The notes under the pieces are model-generated. The model made no database searches, was not told the DNA's origin, and saw only the letters and a list, made by a program, of their open reading frames with translations. Position numbers and translations under genes: made by a program. Positions 1-7,387 of a stretch of 8,936 nt of DNA are shown here, piece by piece. The DNA comes from Methylotetracoccus sp. (GTDB lineage Bacteria > Pseudomonadota > Gammaproteobacteria > Methylococcales > Methylococcaceae): positions 1-8,936 of the forward strand of contig JALORT010000056.1 of the NCBI GenBank assembly GCA_025458755.1, in the 5' to 3' direction. Positions within the stretch are counted from its first letter, which is position 1, and each line of letters begins with the position of its first letter.

Positions 1-23
1 CCCCTGAAGTCAGGAGATTTCCC

Positions 24-1769
24 ATGTCCGTATTTTTCAATGGCCGCTTGCTGGTCACTCCGACCGTCGAGTCGGCTATCTACGACCAGGGGCTTGCAAC
101 CGCTTTCCCTGGCCGCGCCGGGAACGTGCTCGCAATCTTGGGAACATCCGAGGGCGGCATCCCCAAGCAAGTGATGTATTTCGACTCGCCTGTGATCGCG
201 CGCCGAACGCTGCGAAATGGCGATCTCATCAAGGCGGTTGAGATGGCATTCAACCCGTCCGCCGAGTCCGGGTCTCCGGCCCGCGTTGCCGTCGTTCGCG
301 TTGAGGACGCTGTTCAGGCCGGCCTGACGCTGCAGGATGCCGGCACCAACAACGTCATCACCTTGGCATCCGCGGACTACGGCGCCCACACCAACGGCAT
401 CAAGGTCACCATCGAGTCCGGCACGTCGATCGGTAAGCGGGTGACGGTGCAGCAGGGGCAGTCGGTCTACACGCGCAACAACATCGCGAAGACCCCGCTC
501 ACGGTGCGCTACTCGGGTGCTCAAGCGACGGCGACGGCGCAAGTCACTGCCACGCAGTTGATCCTGGCGGCACCGGCCGGCTCGCAGGTTGCTGCCCTGG
601 ATTTCGCGAACTACTCGACCGTTCGGGAGTTGTGCGATGCGATCAACGCTCAGCCCGGATTCTCCGCGGTTGCGGCGATTCCAACCGACCCCGTTCAGGC
701 ATCCCTTGACGGCATGTCGGCCACGTCGTGCAAATCGACGGACCTGGCAATCAAAGGCGACCTGCAGGCGGTGATCGACTGGTTCAACCAATCGGCCCGC
801 GATCTGGTGTCCGCGACCCGCGTTGCTGGCGCACTGGCGCCGCCGGCGAACATCACCGGAACCTATTTGTCTGGCGGCAGTAATGGCAGTGCTCCTACGA
901 ATCAAGACTGGCAGGAGGCGTTTGACGCGCTGCAGGGCGCCGACATTCAGTGGCTGGTGCCGCTGAGTTCGTCCGAGACGATCTGGCTGATGGCCGACGC
1001 GCACGCGCAGTTTATGTCCGGGCCTGGCAAGAGCGAGCGGCGCGCCTTCGTCGGTGGCGGCCTGGTGACGGATACGCTGGCGAACGCCATTTCGGACGTG
1101 CAGGCGAAAGCGATGGCTCTGAACTCCGATCGCACCGCGCTGGTGTTCCCGCCCCCGCTGATTGACGACGGCAATGGCGGCCTGACGGCTATCCCGGCGT
1201 ATTTCCTGGCGGCCCAGATTGCCGGCGGATTTGCGGCGATGAACTTCGGCGAGACGATGACCAACAAGACGCTGAAGATTGCCGGCATCGATCCGTTGGT
1301 CGTCAACCCCTACGACACCGACTCTCTGATCAACGGTGGCGTGCTGGGTGTCCGGCAGTCCCGCCGCGGTTACATCGTATCGAAGGCGGTTCCGACGTGG
1401 CTGTCGAACGACAACTACAACCGGGTCGAGATTTCGACCGGAGCTGCACTGGATTACGTGGCACGAACCACGCGCGAAGCCCTGGAGACGTTCATCGGCC
1501 GCAAGGCGAGCCCGATCACGCTTCACGAAGCCATCGAGACCGTCGACAGCGTGCTGCGCCAGCTTGCCCGGCCCGAGCCGGTTGGCATCGGCGTCATCGT
1601 TGGCGATGCGGCGAACCCGGCGTACCGGGGCATCACCGCCGAGATCCAAGGCGACATCCTGCGCGTCTGGTTCGAGTGCTCGCCAGTCATTCCGATCAAC
1701 TACGTGCTGGTTGGTATCCACGCCAAGGCGTACAGCGGAATGGCAAGCGCAGTGACCACCGTGGGCTAA
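24..1769 (+). CDS. Contractile tail sheath protein
   Basis: This 581-residue protein should form the outer contractile sheath whose shortening drives the tail tube through the host envelope. The N-terminus reads like other phage sheaths: a beta segment, then a hydrophobic GNVLAILGTSEGG stretch near residues 33-45, then a region of the S-P-V-x-A-R/K type. A middle domain includes D295-W-Q-E-A-F and a Q-W-L-V-P-L strand. The conserved-looking C-terminal domain (about 480-572) holds the helix around IGRKASPITLHEAIETV and ends in the SPVIPINYVLVGIHAKAY strand from S553, the part that in known sheaths packs against the tube and exchanges strands with neighbours. The start is well supported: AGGAG at 12-16 lies 7 bases before the ATG. 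Immediate linkage to a tube-sized gene and a frameshifted chaperone supports the call. Family assignment is from recognition of the pattern, not a search. Confidence 0.93.
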   Translation: MSVFFNGRLLVTPTVESAIYDQGLATAFPGRAGNVLAILGTSEGGIPKQVMYFDSPVIARRTLRNGDLIKAVEMAFNPSAESGSPARVAVVRVEDAVQAGLTLQDAGTNNVITLASADYGAHTNGIKVTIESGTSIGKRVTVQQGQSVYTRNNIAKTPLTVRYSGAQATATAQVTATQLILAAPAGSQVAALDFANYSTVRELCDAINAQPGFSAVAAIPTDPVQASLDGMSATSCKSTDLAIKGDLQAVIDWFNQSARDLVSATRVAGALAPPANITGTYLSGGSNGSAPTNQDWQEAFDALQGADIQWLVPLSSSETIWLMADAHAQFMSGPGKSERRAFVGGGLVTDTLANAISDVQAKAMALNSDRTALVFPPPLIDDGNGGLTAIPAYFLAAQIAGGFAAMNFGETMTNKTLKIAGIDPLVVNPYDTDSLINGGVLGVRQSRRGYIVSKAVPTWLSNDNYNRVEISTGAALDYVARTTREALETFIGRKASPITLHEAIETVDSVLRQLARPEPVGIGVIVGDAANPAYRGITAEIQGDILRVWFECSPVIPINYVLVGIHAKAYSGMASAVTTVG

Positions 1770-1809
1770 CTGCGCCCATCGACAGTAGCAAAGCCACCGA
1801 GGAATTCAA

Positions 1810-2241
1810 ATGGCAAGTGAACACAGAATCGTCAACTCTGGTAATCGCATTGAGATCCAGCTTGACGGCAAGATGGTAGGACTCATTCAGAGCTACCGGG
1901 CAAATGACGACTATGGGCACGAGCCCGCATCCGGCATTGGCGACATCCATGTGCAGGAATACGTTCCTTCTCTGGCGCGCCACCAGATCACGGTATCGAC
2001 CATGGTGCTGTTCTCGAAGAACCTGCGTGACAGCGGGGTCTCGATGGAGAACGGCGACGAAGTGCTGAAGGGCCTGGTATTCGACATCGTCGTCTATGGG
2101 CGAGACCCGAAGAATGCTGGTATGCTTCGCAAATACACGCAATGCTCTTATACGGGCGGCGACGTGGAAGTGACTAAGCACGCGATCGTGATTTCGAGTG
2201 CTCAGTTCGTTGCGTTGGATGCGAGCGGTAAAAGGCTGTAA
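1810..2241 (+). CDS. Tail tube protein
   Basis: This 143-residue protein is the likely inner tail tube subunit, which stacks in hexameric rings inside the sheath and forms the DNA channel. The sequence alternates short beta strands with polar turns (for example HRIVNSGNRIEIQLDG at the start and YVPSLARHQITVSTMVLF in the middle), as expected of the tube beta-barrel. Its size matches the short tube proteins of myoviruses. It lies 40 bases after the sheath gene, the usual order, and just before the assembly chaperone. GAGGAA at 1799-1804, 5 bases before the ATG, is a good ribosome binding site and fits a highly expressed structural gene. Its stop TAA shares one base with the chaperone start (TAATG at 2239-2243), so the two are probably translationally coupled. 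The call rests mainly on size, fold pattern and position. Confidence 0.85.
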   Translation: MASEHRIVNSGNRIEIQLDGKMVGLIQSYRANDDYGHEPASGIGDIHVQEYVPSLARHQITVSTMVLFSKNLRDSGVSMENGDEVLKGLVFDIVVYGRDPKNAGMLRKYTQCSYTGGDVEVTKHAIVISSAQFVALDASGKRL

Positions 2242-2585
2242 TGCGTAGCGATACATTCGTTGTTGACGTTGACGGTGTCGGCTCTTTCGAGTGCCGTCGC
2301 CGCACCATGCGAGTTGAGGTTGCCCGGCAGGCAGAGTTCTGCCGGCTGACCGAAGGTTTGCAAAGCATCCCTGAAGAGTTTGCCGGGGTCTGCAATTTCC
2401 TGGCATATCTCAAGGTGATGATCGCCAAAGGGCCTGACGGGTGGGACGTGGATGATGTCGACCCGGAGGACCAAGAGCAACTGAAGAAGCTCAGGGAGGT
2501 ACACGCGGCTATCCAGACCGCGGAGCGTCGGTTTCGCGCGGGAGCAAAGAGCGACGGTCAAGGCTCGGGCGAGGTCTCTGAGTGA
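2241..2585 (+). CDS. Tail assembly chaperone, short (unshifted) product
   Basis: This 114-residue protein sits where phages encode the chaperone (lambda gpG or Mu gp41 type role) that holds the tape measure soluble and recruits tube subunits. The N-terminus is beta-like (SDTFVVDVDGVGSFECRRRT) and is followed by a helical region (EVARQAEFCRLTEGL and EEFAGVCNFLAYLKVMI). The C-terminal part is charged and probably helical (DPEDQEQLKKLREVHAAIQTAERRF), then a polar GS-rich tail. The start ATG overlaps the tube stop; AAAGG at 2231-2235 serves as ribosome binding site. The frame ends at TGA 2583-2585, but the +1-relative frame is open from 2485 through this stop and carries a plausible second domain, so a frameshifted long form is expected. 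Function is inferred from position and the overlapping-frame arrangement. Confidence 0.82.
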   Translation: MRSDTFVVDVDGVGSFECRRRTMRVEVARQAEFCRLTEGLQSIPEEFAGVCNFLAYLKVMIAKGPDGWDVDDVDPEDQEQLKKLREVHAAIQTAERRFRAGAKSDGQGSGEVSE

Positions 2586-2856
2586 GACGATCGAATGGTG
2601 GTATCGGGAGTTCTACCGGCTGCCCGTCACCGACCCGCGGTATCTCGACGCGACCCCTGATGACATGGAGTTGGACTACTACGCCGACTACTACCGGCGA
2701 CAAAGGATGCAGGGCAAAGACATAGAGTTGGTCGAAGACGACACCTTCGACGTAGACCAAATCATCTCAGCCGTCGAGGCTTCCGAAGGGGAACCTCCTG
2801 ACGATTGGGAAAGCGTCAGCGAGTTTGACGACCCCGACATTTCAGATTTCGACTAG
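2485..2856 (+). CDS. Tail assembly chaperone, frameshift extension (long product with 2241-2585)
   Basis: This frame has no stop between the TGA at 2482-2484 and the TAG at 2854-2856, and overlaps the chaperone gene by about 100 bases. The only in-frame ATG (2665) lies well inside a region that already looks coding: from 2581 it reads SETIEWWYREFYRLPVTDPR, then LDATPDDM, then LDYYADYYRR, an aromatic pattern typical of the second half of tail chaperones. No in-frame GTG or TTG with a ribosome binding site was seen upstream. It is therefore best read as the C-terminal half of a fusion of about 205 residues made by ribosomal frameshifting (-2 or +1). The C-terminus is strongly acidic (runs such as VEDD, PPDDWE, EFDDPDISDFD), which may help it bind the tape measure. 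The coordinates given are the open overlap frame; the exact shift point is unproven. Confidence 0.72.
   Translation, partial: RSSGRYTRLSRPRSVGFAREQRATVKARARSLSETIEWWYREFYRLPVTDPRYLDATPDDMELDYYADYYRRQRMQGKDIELVEDDTFDVDQIISAVEASEGEPPDDWESVSEFDDPDISDFD
2566..2585 (+). promoter_or_regulatory. Candidate programmed frameshift region
   Basis: Going from the chaperone frame to the extension frame needs a -2 or a +1 shift. At 2575-2579 the sequence TCTCT lets the serine tRNA reading TCT at 2577-2579 re-pair perfectly with TCT at 2575-2577, exactly a -2 slip, two codons before the TGA. Slightly upstream, CGGGCGA (2566-2572) differs by one base from the GGGGCGA that I recall as the -2 site of phage Mu. 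A third option is TTT-C at 2532-2535, where tRNA-Phe could slip +1 onto TTC. Which, if any, is used is not decided by the sequence. Confidence 0.4.
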
Positions 2857-2870
2857 CCACCACGCTGCTT

Positions 2871-2896
2871 TGCCCGCTTTGAGCGGGCATTTTTTT
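2871..2896 (+). terminator. Rho-independent terminator
   Basis: TGCCCGCT (2871-2878) pairs perfectly with AGCGGGCA (2882-2889) around a 3-base loop TTG, followed directly by seven T residues (2890-2896). The 8-bp GC-rich stem and U-tract are a textbook intrinsic terminator on the plus strand. It lies 14 bases after the chaperone extension stop and 63 bases before the tape measure start, so it would uncouple abundant sheath, tube and chaperone transcription from the downstream tape measure and baseplate genes unless it is partial or antiterminated. Confidence 0.88.
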
Positions 2897-2959
2897 GCCA
2901 GAAATTCTCAGCGAATCGTGACGTGAGACTGGCCGCATGGTGTTACCGGGGCAACCACA

Positions 2960-5900
2960 ATGACAGTCCGGCTCGACATACAGTCGAATCTCACATCGGC
3001 GATCGGCGAGCTTCAGAAGCTGAAGAGCGTTCTGGAGCAAACCGGCCAGGCCGGCAAGAAACTCAAAGACATCCAGCTCAACGACAAACAGCTTGGCGAA
3101 GCTGCCGATCTGTTCGACCGTGTTCGCGACAACCTGTACGCGATGCGCAAGCAGGGCGACTCGTACACGATCATGCAGCGCGCCAAGGCGCTTGGGTACG
3201 ACCCGGACAAGCCGCTGGATTGGATCGACAAGATCGATTCGTTCTACCAAGACCGGGAGCGCAGCAAGAAAGCCGCTGATCGCTTCCGTGGGAAGCTTTA
3301 CTACGGAGCCGGATACGAACCCCCGCCCCCAGGAGAAGAACCGCCACAGGGGCCGGAACAGGCCGCTGGCGGGGCTGGCGGCGGAGGTCTGATCAGAAGG
3401 ACGGGACGCTGGGCATGGAACAAATCGATCGGTGTGCTTGGGGCTGCGGCCGGCATCGCGGGTGTCGGCGGTGCGCTGGGCATGCTGGTCGAAGGCTACC
3501 GCGAGCACAAGACCCTACTGGAAGGAACCGAGGGGTTTTACAAGCGGCTGACCGGCGGTGCCGACTTTGGCGGGCTGACGGATAACGTTCGCGATCTTGG
3601 CAAGGCCCTGCAGCTTACGTCCGGCGAAGCCACGCGCCTGGCCGAATCGTTTCAGGAGGCATCCGGCGCCACCGATCAACAGGCGTTCGAGCGCATTGAG
3701 GGAGCCGGGCGCTTTGGCCGAGGATTCGGCATTGACCCGACCCAGGCCGCCGCCACGTTTGGCCGCGCCGAACTGGTTGGTTACGGGGGGACCAAGCAGT
3801 CTCAGCGGGAGTTCGCCACACTGCTGGCGCAAACGATCGGCTCGTCCGGCATGTTCGGGAGGTCCGAGCAAGTCATGGAGGACATGGTCAAGCATCTGGG
3901 TACTGTCGCTGACCGTGAGGGCCGGACGGCATCTCAGAGCGAGATGAACCAGTTCGGCGCCTTGCTGTCAGGGCTTTACAGCAACCCAGCGCTCCGCGGC
4001 GGCGGGGCCGGGAACGTCATGCAATCGCTCAACAACCTGGGGGGCGGTGAAGGCAATCTGATGCAAGACTACTTCGCATGGATGGCATACGGCGGCGTTG
4101 CGAAGGGCGATTTCATCCGACTGCAGAAATTCCGTGACGCATCTCCGTTCGCGACCGAGAAAGATATCTTCGGCGAAGGCGACGACAAAAAGACCAAGCT
4201 TGAGCTGAGCTGGGCCGAGGTTCAACGGCAGGCAAGGTTTCTGCCCGGCAACGCCAGCGAAAAGGACAAGCAGGCGTACATGCTTCACGAACTGCTTGGC
4301 ATCAACACCAATATGGCATCGGTGCTGGCCGGCATCCTGCCCGAGATGCAGGGCCGGGAAGGCGGCGCCCAGGAGTTTTTCAAATACGTGCAGGACGCAT
4401 CCGGCGGGAACATCGAGAAGCTGAACTCGGACGCGCTGAACAATCTGGCGAAGCTGTTCAATGGACAGACCAGCGTCACCGATATGGCGAAGCGCTACGT
4501 GGCCGACAACGCGCAAACATCACCGGAAGACAAGGCCACGATCAAGCAGTTGATCGACGCTGGCGACGAAGAAGGGCTCCGGCGCGAGCTGCCGAAGATC
4601 ATTGCCCGCACGGGCGAAGAGGGTAACGAGGCGCGCGACCTGCAAAAGACCATGGCGGACCTAAGCCGCGCCATCGAGAAAGAACTGGGCGCAGGCATTG
4701 TCGACATGTCGAAGAACATGGCCAAGCTGGCGGCAGAGTCGCTGCCCGCGATGGGCAAGCTTCTGACCGGCGCCGCCGACGCGACAACCGCCCTGACCAA
4801 GTTCCTGACCGAGACCGCGATCCCGGCATTCAAAGAGGCGTGGGACAAGGGCTCCGCGACGATGCGCGAGCTGACCGATCAGCTCAAGGTGATTTCTGAC
4901 TGGCTCGGGATCGGGAAGAAGGACGAGCAAGCCGATGAGGTTCCGAAGGAGATCAAGCCGGAAGCCGACAAGTACCCCGAGATCAAGGATGACACCAAAG
5001 GAATGGGGTGGGCCACAAGCCCGAAAGTCATCAAGAACCGGGCGAAATCCTACGACCGGATGGAGCTGCCACAAGATGATGACCGGGGCATCCTTGATGA
5101 CTCCCGCGGCATGGAGATGTTTCTGGACCCTGACATCCTGGCAAAGCGGAAGCAGGCTGCCGAGGGCAAGACGGCCGGCAAGCGCAAGACCCGCGCCGAG
5201 CAGAACGAGATGTTCAACCGCCACGTCGACTATCTGATGGACCGCTTGATGTCCGTGTTCGGGCTCAGTGAGGCACAGGCGGCCGGCGGTGTCGGCAATC
5301 TGGCGCACGAATCGGAAGGGCTGGTTCCGGGTATTCAGCAGCGCAACACCAAGAAAGGGAAGGGCGGGCTTGGATGGGCACAGTGGACCGGGCCGCGGCG
5401 CCGTCAGTTTGAGAAGTGGGCCGCTGACCACCGCATGTCGACGGACGACCCCAACGCAAATTGGGGCTTTCTCGAAGAAGAGCTGAAGGGCGATTACGCC
5501 GGCACCATCAAGGCTATGAAGGGTGCGAAGTCACCGGAAGAGGCGACCCGGATCTGGCACGACACGTTCGAAAAGTCTGCCGACGTGAAGGGCGGGAAGA
5601 TCGTCAAGGACCAGTATTACAACCGCGAGCGCTGGGCGCGGATGGCGCTTGACGCTGCTCGATCAAAGAAAACGCCAGGCCCTGTCCGGCCTGACACCAA
5701 GATGCCGTCCGACGAATGGATCGATGACATGCTGAAGCGCTCGCTGATGGTCCCGGCGTTTGACATGCCGAAGACCCCGCCGGAAATGGATCGTGTCGTC
5801 AACTCGATGTCGACCCCGGACCCGGTCAACGCTCGATGGATGGGCCAGGTAGCGATGGAAGTCGTGTTCAAGGACTCCCGCGGCAACGTCGTGCAGAAGC

Positions 5901-6007
5901 GCCAGGGACTGGCTGTTTCGGAGCCACGCATCCCAGGATCTGGCGGCCTGAGCCCGAACACGAGCCGTTTCACATGGAACGACTCTGTCACCATCCCGGC
6001 GGCGTAA
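2960..6007 (+). CDS. Tail tape measure protein with C-terminal tail lysozyme domain
   Basis: This 1015-residue protein is the longest in the module and should set tail length. Residues 1-115 are largely helical. A Pro/Gly-rich linker follows (about 117-147; PPPPGEEPP), then a hydrophobic segment at 157-177 (SIGVLGAAAGIAGVGGALGM region) like those of tape measures that insert into the host membrane. A long helical and glycine-rich body follows, then a charged Lys/Glu/Asp linker (about 654-748). Residues about 750-898 resemble the phage tail lysozyme domain: GVGNLAHESEG with E784 as likely catalytic acid, GLGWAQWTGPRRRQFEKW, then a long helix ending in YYNRERWARMAL. The last 115 residues are partly beta-rich. 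The ATG at 2960 has only a weak GGGG at 2948-2951. Position after the chaperone and before the hub agrees. The N-terminal half is recognised by composition and context, the lysozyme domain by motif. Confidence 0.92.
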   Translation: MTVRLDIQSNLTSAIGELQKLKSVLEQTGQAGKKLKDIQLNDKQLGEAADLFDRVRDNLYAMRKQGDSYTIMQRAKALGYDPDKPLDWIDKIDSFYQDRERSKKAADRFRGKLYYGAGYEPPPPGEEPPQGPEQAAGGAGGGGLIRRTGRWAWNKSIGVLGAAAGIAGVGGALGMLVEGYREHKTLLEGTEGFYKRLTGGADFGGLTDNVRDLGKALQLTSGEATRLAESFQEASGATDQQAFERIEGAGRFGRGFGIDPTQAAATFGRAELVGYGGTKQSQREFATLLAQTIGSSGMFGRSEQVMEDMVKHLGTVADREGRTASQSEMNQFGALLSGLYSNPALRGGGAGNVMQSLNNLGGGEGNLMQDYFAWMAYGGVAKGDFIRLQKFRDASPFATEKDIFGEGDDKKTKLELSWAEVQRQARFLPGNASEKDKQAYMLHELLGINTNMASVLAGILPEMQGREGGAQEFFKYVQDASGGNIEKLNSDALNNLAKLFNGQTSVTDMAKRYVADNAQTSPEDKATIKQLIDAGDEEGLRRELPKIIARTGEEGNEARDLQKTMADLSRAIEKELGAGIVDMSKNMAKLAAESLPAMGKLLTGAADATTALTKFLTETAIPAFKEAWDKGSATMRELTDQLKVISDWLGIGKKDEQADEVPKEIKPEADKYPEIKDDTKGMGWATSPKVIKNRAKSYDRMELPQDDDRGILDDSRGMEMFLDPDILAKRKQAAEGKTAGKRKTRAEQNEMFNRHVDYLMDRLMSVFGLSEAQAAGGVGNLAHESEGLVPGIQQRNTKKGKGGLGWAQWTGPRRRQFEKWAADHRMSTDDPNANWGFLEEELKGDYAGTIKAMKGAKSPEEATRIWHDTFEKSADVKGGKIVKDQYYNRERWARMALDAARSKKTPGPVRPDTKMPSDEWIDDMLKRSLMVPAFDMPKTPPEMDRVVNSMSTPDPVNARWMGQVAMEVVFKDSRGNVVQKRQGLAVSEPRIPGSGGLSPNTSRFTWNDSVTIPAA

Positions 6008-6010
6008 CCC

Positions 6011-7387
6011 ATGAGCGCGCGCATTCATTCCTATCGGCCTGGGATCAAGATCAAAATCGGCCGGCGCGACCCGGAAGCGATGGACAGCAAGACCGACATC
6101 GACCTGTCCCGAGCGCTGGGCGACACCGGATCGTGCACGATCACCAAGAGCCTCTACGCCCCGGTGGGAGAATTCACGATCGTCCTGCCGGACAAGCCGT
6201 TCAACCCAGGCCCTGGTGACACGGACTCGTTGTACGGCATCGTCAGCCCGCTCGACCCGATCGAGATCCAAATGTCTCGCGCTCTGGTGGACGGCATAGG
6301 CAACCTGCTCCCCGTCGAATGGCACACCGTTCTCCGCGGCGTTGTCCGCAGCGTCGGACGGAACGAGGCGGTTGGCGGCGACGGGCGGGTGCAGCGCAAT
6401 GTTGTGATCAGTGGGCACGACTGCGGGGCCTTTTTCCTGATGCAGCAGATCCGCGCCTTTGTGACTTACCTTGATACCGGCGCGGCCATCCCGCCAAGCC
6501 TGGCCTATCTGCTGGGCAGCGGGTTGCCGCCGGAACCCAAGCCGATCGGGGATGTGATCTGGGATGTTGCCGACTTCACTACCAAAGACCTGATGGCATC
6601 GGCCGGATTCGAATGGGAATGGGTCTACCAGAACGCGAAGGGCTGGTTCGTTCCGAGCGCTGTATTCAGTGGCGAGGGGCCGGTGTGGGCTCTGCTGCAC
6701 CGGATATCCGACCCGCCATGGAACGAGCTGTTTGTCAGGGAGGGGAAGGACAAACCCGAGCTGGTTTTCCGCCCCACACCATGGCGCACGCTGGACAAAA
6801 AGTGGCTGGACGGAGCGGTCCCGCCGACGTTTTGGGTGATCCCCGTCGCTAATATCGTTGCCCTGAACGCGCACCGCGACGACACCGAAGTCGTGCAGTA
6901 CATCTGGCCGCACATGCAGGTTTGGGGGCAGGCCCAGAACGCCCGCCCGTTGACCGCCGGCTGGCCGCAGCCGAGCCAGAAATATGCGCCACGGAACATC
7001 GCCGGCACCCGCATGCAGGAGATATCGTCATCGGTTGGCGCCGAGATGCCGCCGAACAACCTGCCCGAGAAGGATCAGGAAAAGGCGGACCAGGCCCACG
7101 TCGATTGGGGCATCTACCGGGCGAAGTGGATTGCTGAAGCCAGCGAAGAGGCGATCCGTCTGGAGTCCGGTGACGTGACCTTCAAAGGCGAACCGAGGGT
7201 CCGGGTGGGTGAGTACATCACCATCCCGCGCGGCGACGTGAAGTGGTCGGCGTATGCCGTTGCCGTCCGGCATGTCTACCGCGGGTTCCAGAATTACCTG
7301 ACGACGGTGCAGTACATCCGCGGCGAGCAGTATGTCGAACGCCTGAAGGCGAACAACCCCTGGTACGGCGAGCGCAAAACCACATGA
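6011..7387 (+). CDS. Baseplate hub protein (gp27 / gpD-like)
   Basis: This 458-residue protein matches the usual hub that joins the tube end to the central spike, the role of T4 gp27, P2 gpD and the N-terminal part of VgrG. The N-terminal part is beta-rich (IKIKIG; GEFTIVLPDKPF near residues 53-64). It has the typical late-control pattern of a strand (WHTVLRGVVRSV), a G-x-G turn, and V131-V-I-S-G-H-D-C-G139, the equivalent of the VxGRDxG motif seen in hub proteins, followed by a helix (FFLMQQI). The C-terminal region carries VRVGEYITIPRG, like the final strands of hubs that meet the spike. It starts 3 bases after the tape measure stop with no clear ribosome binding site, suggesting translational coupling, and its stop overlaps the next start as ATGA. 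Assignment to the hub superfamily is from motif and context. Confidence 0.83.
   Translation: MSARIHSYRPGIKIKIGRRDPEAMDSKTDIDLSRALGDTGSCTITKSLYAPVGEFTIVLPDKPFNPGPGDTDSLYGIVSPLDPIEIQMSRALVDGIGNLLPVEWHTVLRGVVRSVGRNEAVGGDGRVQRNVVISGHDCGAFFLMQQIRAFVTYLDTGAAIPPSLAYLLGSGLPPEPKPIGDVIWDVADFTTKDLMASAGFEWEWVYQNAKGWFVPSAVFSGEGPVWALLHRISDPPWNELFVREGKDKPELVFRPTPWRTLDKKWLDGAVPPTFWVIPVANIVALNAHRDDTEVVQYIWPHMQVWGQAQNARPLTAGWPQPSQKYAPRNIAGTRMQEISSSVGAEMPPNNLPEKDQEKADQAHVDWGIYRAKWIAEASEEAIRLESGDVTFKGEPRVRVGEYITIPRGDVKWSAYAVAVRHVYRGFQNYLTTVQYIRGEQYVERLKANNPWYGERKTT

Noticed and set aside
1696..2406. 236-residue minus-strand ORF
   Set aside because: It crosses the sheath end, tube and chaperone genes in antisense, and all three plus-strand genes are well supported.
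2665..2856. Stand-alone 63-residue gene from ATG 2665
   Set aside because: There is no ribosome binding site, and the same frame is clearly coding for dozens of residues upstream, so a frameshift extension explains it better.
2897..2959. Possible promoter after the terminator
   Set aside because: No pair of -35/-10 hexamers with good spacing was seen in these 63 bases.
2816..3508. 230-residue minus-strand ORF
   Set aside because: It runs through the terminator and the start of the tape measure, and its composition is typical of a reverse-frame shadow.
4661..5431. 256-residue minus-strand ORF
   Set aside because: It is fully antisense to the tape measure body and lysozyme domain, with no ribosome binding site or recognisable motif.
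5663..6913. 416-residue minus-strand ORF
   Set aside because: It is antisense to the tape measure end and hub, rich in Arg/His/Val as expected of a GC-rich shadow frame, and spans two real genes without independent support.
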